From: Kribbella jiaozuonensis
GTDB lineage: Bacteria > Actinomycetota > Actinomycetes > Propionibacteriales > Kribbellaceae
Length of the DNA: 64,000 nt
NCBI RefSeq assembly: GCF_005233875.1
Contig: NZ_SZPZ01000003.1
Coordinates: forward strand, 1,110,489 to 1,174,488
Direction: 5' to 3'
Positions 57,809 through 64,000 of the stretch are shown one piece after another. The notes under the pieces are model-generated. The model was not told the origin of the DNA and did no database searches. It was given only the letters and a program-made list of their open reading frames with translations. The position numbers were made by a program, and so were the translations under genes. Numbering within the stretch: position 1 is the first letter of the stretch; each line of letters starts with the position of its first letter.

Positions 57809-58732
57809 ATGAGTGCGCTGGGTGAGCTCGGCAGCCTCCGGGGGAAGAAAACCGCAGGTCAGAAGAAGGACAACCTGGCTGGGTACCTCTTCCTGGCACC
57901 GTGGTTGCTGGGCCTTTTCCTGATCACGATCGGCCCGATGCTGGCCTCGCTGTACCTGTCCTTCACGGACTACAACCTGATCCAGGCTCCGAAGTGGATC
58001 GGCCTGGACAATTTCGCCCGGATGCTGTCCGATCAGCGGCTGCACAATTCACTCCGGGTGACGTTCACCTACGTGTTCGTGTCGGTCCCGCTGCAGCTGG
58101 CGATCGCCCTGCTGCTGGCCGTCGTACTCGACCGTGGTGTCCGCGGGATGGCGTTCTACCGCTCGATCTTCTACCTGCCGTCGCTGCTCGGCTCGAGTGT
58201 CGCGATCGCGATCCTCTGGCGGCAGGTGTTCGGCACGACCGGCCTGCTCAACCAGCTGCTCGACGTGATCGGGATCGAGGGCAAGGGCTGGATCTCCGAT
58301 CCGAGTACGGCGCTCGGCACGCTCGTCGTACTCAACGTGTGGACATTCGGCTCGCCGATGGTGATCTTCCTGGCCGGGCTGAGACAGATCCCGTCGATGT
58401 ACTACGAGGCCGCGTCCGTCGACGGCGCCGGGACGCTGCGCAGGTTCTTCAGCATCACGCTGCCGCTGCTGACGCCGATCATCTTCTTCAACCTGGTGCT
58501 GCAGATCATCCACGCGTTCCAGGCGTTCACGCAGGCGTTCGTCGTCTCCGGGGGCAGCGGCGGGCCGTCGGACTCGACGATGTTCTTCACGCTGTACCTC
58601 TACGACCGGGGCTTCGGGAACTTCGACATGGGCTACGCGTCCGCGATGGCCTGGTTCCTGCTCGTGATCATCGGGATCTTCACCGCGGCGAACTTCCTCC
58701 TCTCGAAGTACTGGGTGTTCTATGACGACTGA
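57809..58732 (+). CDS. Carbohydrate ABC transporter permease (MalF type)
   Basis: 307 residues, six membrane helices. It starts with a cytoplasmic basic tail, then GYLFLAPWLLGLFLITIGPMLASLYLSFTDYNL (typical MalF-type TM1). The EAA loop is YYEAASVDGAGTLRRFFSITLPLLTPI (about 200-226), intact. It forms half of a sugar importer with the next permease and the binding protein of this operon. No ATPase gene is in the cluster, so it probably uses a shared MsmK-type ATPase from elsewhere. An 11-base overlap couples it to the second permease. Confidence 0.93.
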   Translation: MSALGELGSLRGKKTAGQKKDNLAGYLFLAPWLLGLFLITIGPMLASLYLSFTDYNLIQAPKWIGLDNFARMLSDQRLHNSLRVTFTYVFVSVPLQLAIALLLAVVLDRGVRGMAFYRSIFYLPSLLGSSVAIAILWRQVFGTTGLLNQLLDVIGIEGKGWISDPSTALGTLVVLNVWTFGSPMVIFLAGLRQIPSMYYEAASVDGAGTLRRFFSITLPLLTPIIFFNLVLQIIHAFQAFTQAFVVSGGSGGPSDSTMFFTLYLYDRGFGNFDMGYASAMAWFLLVIIGIFTAANFLLSKYWVFYDD

Positions 58733-59606
58733 AACGCTCCGCACCACGGTCGCCACCCGACGGGCCGGCGTCATCACCTGGGCGCGGGTCCGGCCGCTGG
58801 TGATCCACGTCGTACTCGCGGCATCCGCAGTGGTGATGCTCTACCCGGTGATCTGGATGGTGGTCAGTTCACTGCGGCCGGGCAACGAGATCTTCCGCGA
58901 TCCGGGGATCCTGGTGAAGGACCTGCGGATCGACAACTACCGGGTCGGCTGGAACGCGCTGACCGAGCCGTTCACCCGCTACCTGCTGAACTCGGCGGTG
59001 GTGGTGCTCGGCTCGATCCTCGGCAACCTGGTGTCCTGCTCGATGGCGGCGTACGCGTTCGCCCGGCTCGAGTTCGTGGGCAAGAAGTTCTGGTTCGCGA
59101 TCATGTTGCTGAGCATCATGCTGCCGATCCACGTGGTGATCGTGCCGCAGTACATCCTGTTCTCGCACGCAGGCTGGATCAACACGTTCCTCCCGCTGAT
59201 CGTGCCGAAGCTGCTGGCGACGGACGCGTTCTTCGTGTTCCTGATGGTGCAGTTCATCCGCGGCATCCCGCGCGAGCTGGACGAGGCCGCCCGGATCGAC
59301 GGCTGCGGCCGGGGCAGCATCTTCCTGCGGGTGATCCTGCCGCTGATGGTCCCGGCGCTGGCCACCACGACGATCTTCACGTTCATCTGGACCTGGAACG
59401 ACTTCTTCAGCCAGCTGATCTACCTGACCGACCCGCACATGTACACCGTCCCGGTCGCGTTGCGGGGCTTCGTCGACTCGACCTCCAGCAGCTCCTGGGG
59501 ATCGATGTTCGCGATGTCGGTCGTCTCCCTCGTCCCGGTCTTCCTCGCCTTCCTGTTCGGCCAGCGGTTCCTGATCAAGGGCATCGCGACCACCGGCATC
59601 AAGTAG
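58722..59606 (+). CDS. Carbohydrate ABC transporter permease (MalG type)
   Basis: 294 residues, six membrane helices with a MalG-type start VIHVVLAASAVVMLYPVIWMVVSSLRPGNEIF. The EAA loop is ELDEAARIDGCGRGSIFLRVILPLMVPAL (intact, about 186-214), followed by FTFIWTWNDFFSQLIYLTDP. It pairs with the upstream permease. The overlap and order indicate a single transcript. The binding protein gene starts 25 bases after its stop. Confidence 0.93.
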   Translation: MTTETLRTTVATRRAGVITWARVRPLVIHVVLAASAVVMLYPVIWMVVSSLRPGNEIFRDPGILVKDLRIDNYRVGWNALTEPFTRYLLNSAVVVLGSILGNLVSCSMAAYAFARLEFVGKKFWFAIMLLSIMLPIHVVIVPQYILFSHAGWINTFLPLIVPKLLATDAFFVFLMVQFIRGIPRELDEAARIDGCGRGSIFLRVILPLMVPALATTTIFTFIWTWNDFFSQLIYLTDPHMYTVPVALRGFVDSTSSSSWGSMFAMSVVSLVPVFLAFLFGQRFLIKGIATTGIK

Positions 59607-59631
59607 TAGCTCCCCCTGAAAGGTCCACATC

Positions 59632-60942
59632 ATGAGGCTGCACATCCCACGCGTGGCAACGGCCCTGGCCCTGGCCACCACGTTGCTGGCGGCAAGCGCC
59701 TGCGGCGGCGACTCCGGCGGTCCGGGCGGATCGTCCGACGACGCCGGCGGCAAGGTCACACTCCGGTTCACCTGGTGGGGGTCGGACACCCGGACCAAGC
59801 TCACCCAGCAGGTGATCGACGCGTACCAGAAGGACCACCCGAACGTCACGATCAAGGGTGAGTTCGGCGAATGGTCCGGCTACTGGGACAAGCTCGCCAC
59901 CACGGTCGCGGCGAACGACGCCCCGGACATCATCCAGATGGACGAGAAGTACCTGCGTGAGTACGCCGATCGCGGCGCACTGCTCGACCTGAAGAAGGCA
60001 GAGGGCCTGGACACCGGCAAGTTCGAGCCGGACACGTTGAGCGCCGGCGAGTTCGACGGCGGCCTGTACGGACTGAACGCCGGGATCAACTCGTTCGCGG
60101 TGATCGCGAACCCGGCCGTCTTCAAGGCCGCCGGGGTGGCGCTGCCCGACGACAGCAAGTGGACGTGGGACGACTACGCCCGGATCTCCGCCGAGATCTC
60201 CTCGAAGCTGAACGGCAAGGGCTGGGGCACCGGCACCCTCGGGCAGAACGAGGCCGGCCTGAACCTGTGGGCGCGGCAGAACGGCGAATCGCTCTGGACC
60301 AAGGACGGCAAGCTCGGCGTCTCGCCGGAGAAGGCGACCGACTTCTTCAACTACGTGCTGAAGTTGCGGGACAGCAAGGCGATCCCGCCCGCGGAGCTGA
60401 CCTCGCAGGACATGAACGCGGCGCTCGACCAGTCCGCGATGGCGACCGGCAAGCTGGCGATGAGCTTCACCTGGAGCAACCAGCTGCTGGCCTTCAGCAA
60501 GGCGTCCGGTCAGAACCTGAAGCTGCTGCGGATCCCGAGCGCCGACGGCAAGGCCACTGACAACGGCTCGTACTACAAGGGCTCGATGTTCTGGTCGATC
60601 TCGTCGCGGTCGAAGCACCAGAAGGAGGCGTCGGACTTCGTCAACTACCTGGCGAACAACAGCGCCGCGGGCAACGTCCTGCTGGCCGAGCGCGGCGTAC
60701 CGCCGAACACCGAGATCCGCGCCGCGGTGACGCCGAAGCTGCAGCCGGCCGACGCGACGTCCGCGAAGTTCATCCAGGACATCGCCAAGGAGCTCGGCGA
60801 CCCGTCGCCGGCGCCGCCGGTCGGCGGAGGTGCCGCGGAGAAGATCGTCCAGCGGTACACGACCGACGTACTCTTCGGCCGGCAGGCGCCGGACAAGGCG
60901 GCCAAGGCGATGCTGGACGAGATCAGCGGAGGACTCAAGTAG
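59632..60942 (+). CDS. Sugar-binding lipoprotein of the carbohydrate importer
   Basis: 436 residues. Signal peptide with lipobox LAASAC (acylated Cys near 24), then a Gly/Ser/Asp-rich linker. The family 1 binding-protein motifs are LRFTWWGSDTRTKLTQQVIDAYQKDHPNVTIKGEFGEWSGYWDKLATTVAANDAPDIIQMDEKYLREYADRG and PDDSKWTWDDYARISAEI. It delivers the substrate to the two permeases. Its product ends with a stop that overlaps the next start by one base. Confidence 0.94.
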   Translation: MRLHIPRVATALALATTLLAASACGGDSGGPGGSSDDAGGKVTLRFTWWGSDTRTKLTQQVIDAYQKDHPNVTIKGEFGEWSGYWDKLATTVAANDAPDIIQMDEKYLREYADRGALLDLKKAEGLDTGKFEPDTLSAGEFDGGLYGLNAGINSFAVIANPAVFKAAGVALPDDSKWTWDDYARISAEISSKLNGKGWGTGTLGQNEAGLNLWARQNGESLWTKDGKLGVSPEKATDFFNYVLKLRDSKAIPPAELTSQDMNAALDQSAMATGKLAMSFTWSNQLLAFSKASGQNLKLLRIPSADGKATDNGSYYKGSMFWSISSRSKHQKEASDFVNYLANNSAAGNVLLAERGVPPNTEIRAAVTPKLQPADATSAKFIQDIAKELGDPSPAPPVGGGAAEKIVQRYTTDVLFGRQAPDKAAKAMLDEISGGLK

Positions 60943-62051
60943 TGTCGATGACGAGGCCGCGCGTGGCCGTGGCGGGAGTCCACGGCCACGGCGCCTCCCA
61001 TGTTCGTAACGTGGCCCGGCTGGCCGAGGCCGGCCGGGCCGAACTGGTCGGGGTCGCCGATCCCCGTCCGGTCGAGGGCGTGCGCGCCTTCGACAGTCTG
61101 GAACAGTTGCTCGCGGCAACTGAAGTTGATGTCGTGATCATCAGCACGCCGATCCAGACGCACGTCCCGCTGGCGGAGCTGGCGATGCGCGCGGGCGCCG
61201 ACGTACTGCTGGAGAAGCCGCCGACCGCATCGCTGGCCGAGTTCGAGCAGCTGACGAAGCTTGTGGACGAGACCGGGCGGGCGTGTCAGGTCGGTTTCCA
61301 GGCGCAGGCGTCCGAGGCGACTCTCACGCTCGGGAGGATAGTCGCGGACGGGCAGTTGGGTGAGATCCGCGGGATCAGTGCGGTCGGGAAGTGGGTGCGG
61401 ACGGCGAAGTACTTCGGCCGGGCGCGCTGGGCCGGCAAGCGACGGCTCGACGGTGTCGATGTCGTCGACGGTGCGGTGACGAATCCGCTGGCGCATGCGA
61501 CCGCGGCGGCCTTGCTGTTGGACGGGTCGACCGGCGTGGACGACGTACGGTCGGTCGAGACGGAGTTGTACCGCGCGAATCCGATCGAGTCCGACGACAC
61601 GTCGACGGTCCGGATCGTGACGAGCCGCGGTACGACGATCTTGATCGCGGTCACGTTGTGCGCGGTCGAGCATCTCGAGCCGGCCGTGATCGTGCACGGG
61701 TCCGAGGGGAACGCCGTACTGGAGTATGCGTCGGACCGGCTCGGTGGGACGAAGTACGGACGGGCGGATCTTCTGGAGAATCTGCTCGCGCATCGGGCGG
61801 ATCCCGCCGTACCGCTGTATGTGCCGCTGGCTGCGACGGGTGGGTTCACTCGCGTGGTCGAAGCTGTGCGGACGGCGGCGGACCCGACGGAGATCCCGGA
61901 CGAGTTCGTGCAGTGGGAAGGCGAAGGACTTGAGCGCCGGCCGGTCGTTCTCAATGTCGAGAACTGGATCGACCGGGCCTCGGACGAGTTGGCGTTGTTC
62001 AGCGAGCTCGGGGCGCCATGGACAAAGCAACCACCGCGGGAGAACTCATGA
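60942..62051 (+). CDS. Gfo/Idh/MocA family oxidoreductase
   Basis: 369 residues. The NAD(P)-binding start is PRVAVAGVHGHGASHVRNV (a GxGxxG variant, GVHGHG), then VDVVIISTPIQTH and the EKPPTASLAEFEQL motif (catalytic Lys of the EKP segment near 89-91). The C-terminal domain has the Gfo/Idh/MocA sheet. It probably oxidises or reduces a sugar-derived hydroxyl, perhaps paired with the FAD oxidoreductase of the same locus. The start is GTG at 60942 (TAGTG overlap) or the ATG two codons later. Its stop overlaps the next start (ATGA). Confidence 0.88.
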   Translation: MSMTRPRVAVAGVHGHGASHVRNVARLAEAGRAELVGVADPRPVEGVRAFDSLEQLLAATEVDVVIISTPIQTHVPLAELAMRAGADVLLEKPPTASLAEFEQLTKLVDETGRACQVGFQAQASEATLTLGRIVADGQLGEIRGISAVGKWVRTAKYFGRARWAGKRRLDGVDVVDGAVTNPLAHATAAALLLDGSTGVDDVRSVETELYRANPIESDDTSTVRIVTSRGTTILIAVTLCAVEHLEPAVIVHGSEGNAVLEYASDRLGGTKYGRADLLENLLAHRADPAVPLYVPLAATGGFTRVVEAVRTAADPTEIPDEFVQWEGEGLERRPVVLNVENWIDRASDELALFSELGAPWTKQPPRENS

Positions 62052-62956
62052 ATCTCGGCTGCAATCACGCTGTCAACCAATCGATCCAGGTGACGGCGGG
62101 CGGCGGCGAGCTGTTCACCTACGTCTACAACGCGGACGATTCGCAGTACGAGTCGCCGCGTCCGTACTTCCACCCGATGCGCACGCTGACCGGCGACCTG
62201 ATCAGCGTGTACCGGCCGTGGGATCACCTGTGGCACAAGGGGATGTCGTGGTCGTTGCCGCATTTCGGGCACGACAACTTCTGGGGCGGACCGACGTACA
62301 CCAAGGAGAACGGGTACAAGCCGCTCGGCAACAACGGGTCGCAGGATCACGACCGGGTCGACGCGCTGGACGTGTCCGATGACGAGGTTAGGTTCGCGCA
62401 CCACCTCTCCTGGCACACCGAGGGCGGCAAGCACGTCGTCGACGAGACACGCACGATCACCACGCGACTCGCGGACGACGGCTGGGTGCTGGTCTACGAG
62501 ACCGCGATGACCAACGTGTCCGGCGACAACATCCAGATCGGCAGCCCGACCACAGCCGGCCGGCCGAACGCAGGGTACGGCGGGTTGTTCTGGCGCGGAC
62601 CGCGTGCGTTCACCAACGGCACGATCCTCGCCCCGCAAGGCAAGGGCCGCGACGAGCTCCGCGGTCAGCGCGCACCGTGGATGGGCTTCACCGCCCGCCA
62701 GGACGAGACCGACACGGCGTCGACGATCATCATCGCCGACGCCGGCGACAACGTCCGCCACCCACCGGAATGGTTCGTCCGCTCGGAAGACTTCGCCGCC
62801 GTCTGCCCCGCCCCGTTCTTCTCCGAAGAACTCCCGTTCCCCGTCGGCGATACCCTCCGCCTCCGCTACGCCGTACTGATAGCCGACGGCCTCTCCGACG
62901 ACAACCGCGCCACCGGCCTCGCCGCACAAGCGACCAAGGCACTCGCGGCGACCTGA
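62048..62956 (+). CDS. DUF6807 (PmoA-type) protein of the carbohydrate locus
   Basis: 302 residues. It contains YVYNADDSQYESPRPYFHPMRTLTGDLISVYRPWDHLWHKGMSWSLPHFGHDNFWGG, the marker of the PmoA/DUF6807 family, then HHLSWHTEGGKHVVDETRTI and RAPWMGFTARQDETDTASTIII. The many His and Trp suggest a beta-sandwich sugar-binding enzyme. The family is often next to Gfo/Idh/MocA proteins, as here. The ATG at 62048 overlaps the previous stop by four bases and has a GGGAG site; an ATG at 62018 is alternative. Catalytic role unknown. Confidence 0.82.
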   Translation: MNLGCNHAVNQSIQVTAGGGELFTYVYNADDSQYESPRPYFHPMRTLTGDLISVYRPWDHLWHKGMSWSLPHFGHDNFWGGPTYTKENGYKPLGNNGSQDHDRVDALDVSDDEVRFAHHLSWHTEGGKHVVDETRTITTRLADDGWVLVYETAMTNVSGDNIQIGSPTTAGRPNAGYGGLFWRGPRAFTNGTILAPQGKGRDELRGQRAPWMGFTARQDETDTASTIIIADAGDNVRHPPEWFVRSEDFAAVCPAPFFSEELPFPVGDTLRLRYAVLIADGLSDDNRATGLAAQATKALAAT

Positions 62957-62958
62957 GC

Positions 62959-63741
62959 TCAGGCGGTTTTTACGCTGCCGCCGTCGATCAGGTAGTCGGC
63001 GCCGACGATGCTTGCGGCTAGGGGTGAGCAGAGTTGAACGACGAGGGCGGCTACCTCGGCTGGCTCGATCAGGCGGCCGGTGAGCATGCCGATTTGTTGG
63101 GGGAGGCCTTCCAGTAGGGCCTCGTGGGGGACGCCGAGGGTGCGGGCTAGCTGGCCGCCGTACTTGTCGGGGTCGGTCCAGAGGGCTGTCCGCACGGGGC
63201 CGGGGGAGACGGTGTTCACGCGCACGCCTTGTGGGCCGAACTCCTCCGCGAGTGCCTTCCCGAGTGCGGTCAAAGCCGCCTTCGCGGTTGTGTACGGCGC
63301 TGGGCCGCCGGACGGGACCCGTGCCGAGTTCGACGAGACGTTGACGATCGCGCCGCCCTGGCGGAGCAGGCTCGGGAGCGCGGCCCGCGTCGTACGGACG
63401 GTGGCGAAGTAGTTCACGTCGAACAGTTCGCGCCAAGTGTCGTCGTCGATCGCCTGGAACCCGCTGGCCAGCTCGCCGTCGCCACCGCCGACGTTGTTCA
63501 CGAGTAGATCGAGTTCGCCGACCTCGGCAAGAGCCGCGGCCACGGCCTGCTCCGGCCCGTCCGCGGTCGCGAGATCCGCCGGTACGACGAAGGCGCCGGT
63601 GTCGCGCAGCTCCGGCGTACTGGTGCGGGCGACCGCGACGACGCGCACGCCCTCCGCGACGAGCTGTTCGACGACGGCCAGGCCGATCCCGCGGCTGGCA
63701 CCGGTGACGAGCGCGTTCTTGTCCTTCAACTGAAGATCCAT
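62959..63741 (-). CDS. Short-chain dehydrogenase/reductase
   Basis: 260 residues of classical SDR. Cofactor motif ALVTGASRGIGLAVVEQL (TGxxxGIG, about 12-18), NNVGGGDGE, IVNVSSNSARVPSGGPAPYTTAKAALTALGKALAEEF with the YxxxK pair, and PGPVRTALW. It reduces or oxidises an alcohol or carbonyl substrate with NAD(P)H. The start at 63741 has an AAGGA site five bases upstream. It lies divergent from a TetR gene across a 30-base near-palindrome. Confidence 0.92.
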   Translation of the reverse strand: MDLQLKDKNALVTGASRGIGLAVVEQLVAEGVRVVAVARTSTPELRDTGAFVVPADLATADGPEQAVAAALAEVGELDLLVNNVGGGDGELASGFQAIDDDTWRELFDVNYFATVRTTRAALPSLLRQGGAIVNVSSNSARVPSGGPAPYTTAKAALTALGKALAEEFGPQGVRVNTVSPGPVRTALWTDPDKYGGQLARTLGVPHEALLEGLPQQIGMLTGRLIEPAEVAALVVQLCSPLAASIVGADYLIDGGSVKTA

Positions 63742-63780
63742 GACCATCCTTAGTTGCATCGGTACTGACCCTGAAAACGT

Positions 63781-63810
63781 ACTACTTGCAACACAAGTGT
63801 CGCAAGTAGT
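63781..63810. promoter_or_regulatory. 30-base near-palindrome, probable TetR operator
   Basis: Outer arms ACTACTTGC (63781-63789) and GCAAGTAGT (63802-63810) are perfect, with an inner ACAC/GTGT pair. Only four of the 30 positions break symmetry. It lies between the divergent SDR and TetR genes. Confidence 0.75.
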
Positions 63811-63831
63811 TGAGCAGAGGTGACTTCCAGG

Positions 63832-63837
63832 TACACT
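63832..63837 (+). promoter_or_regulatory. -10 box TACACT of the TetR gene (leaderless)
   Basis: TACACT is six bases before the ATG at 63844; no ribosome binding site is present. Confidence 0.5.
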
Positions 63838-63843
63838 TTTGCC

Positions 63844-64000
63844 ATGCGCGCAGACGCCGAGCGGACCGTGCGGACGATCCTCGAGGCGGCCGAGCGAGTC
63901 CTGAACCGCAATCCGTCCGCCTCGATGGAGGAGATCGCCGCCGCGGCCGGCGTCGCCCGGACGACCGTGCATCGCCGGTTCGCCACCCGCGAGGCGCTCG
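63844..64000 (+). CDS. TetR family regulator, 5' part only
   Basis: Partial; 52 codons are inside the window. The HTH is clear: RTVRTILEAAERVLNRNPSASMEEIAAAAGVARTTVHRRFATREAL. It is divergent from the SDR gene and separated from it by the 30-base near-palindrome at 63781-63810, so it very probably represses the SDR gene and itself. The C-terminal ligand domain is beyond the window edge. Confidence 0.85.
   Translation, partial: MRADAERTVRTILEAAERVLNRNPSASMEEIAAAAGVARTTVHRRFATREAL

Overview
The window is high-GC actinobacterial chromosome. Three things point to a hyphal actinomycete of the Kribbella/Nocardioides type; the genus is an inference. (i) The backbone gene order is shared with Mycobacterium tuberculosis Rv0496-Rv0512 and with the Streptomyces bldN-rex-hem locus: ppx, a TIM-barrel protein, proC, an Rv0500A-type HTH protein, the 33-residue bS22-type protein, an epimerase, an acyltransferase, a glutaredoxin-like protein, rex, hemA, hemC, hemD and hemB. 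(ii) There is a BldN-type sigma factor with a putative anti-sigma partner. (iii) Many genes start 6-8 bases after a TANNNT -10 box, as leaderless actinobacterial mRNAs do. I saw no rRNA, tRNA, CRISPR array, insertion sequence or prophage.

Layout. 1-4023 (minus): an odd ABC-type operon of a pseudo-ATPase, a Tat-type lipoprotein binding protein, two permeases fused in one chain, and a membrane protein cut by the window edge. 4106-12341: single-gene units (methyltransferase, GNAT, MFS exporter, GH20 hexosaminidase, WS/DGAT acyltransferase, VOC protein, NAD-dependent epimerase, Cys-cluster protein). 12428-15375: ppx operon. 15425-19428: ABC exporter, secreted protein, SigE-family sigma factor with a membrane partner. 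19517-20740: hairpin-rich repeats around a DUF2255 gene. 20738-29519: proline dehydrogenase and proC, small redox genes, trpS with a ribosome-mediated attenuator, a Tat-exported SGNH hydrolase and a TetR gene. 29604-36452: a small membrane protein, acuC, HTH and MarR regulators, an amidohydrolase, an alpha/beta hydrolase, a SARP-like regulator and a tiny secreted peptide. 37222-49313: the developmental and haem core. 49320-53140: a fourth hairpin repeat, a DUF222/HNH protein and small genes. 53150-62956: a LacI-controlled carbohydrate locus. 62959-64000: an SDR and a divergent TetR gene around a 30-base near-palindrome.

How the genes work together. rex, hemA, hemC, hemD and hemB form a redox-controlled route from glutamyl-tRNA to uroporphyrinogen III and on towards sirohaem. 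The sigma factor at 40925-41533 and its downstream partner form a developmental sigma/anti-sigma pair. The locus at 53-63 kb joins an exported putative polysaccharide-active enzyme, a three-part sugar importer and three oxidoreductase or accessory genes, with LacI-type boxes in its divergent promoter region. The trpS leader couples tryptophanyl-tRNA supply to synthetase expression. The least conventional items are the pseudo-ATPase ABC operon and the hairpin-ladder repeat family.
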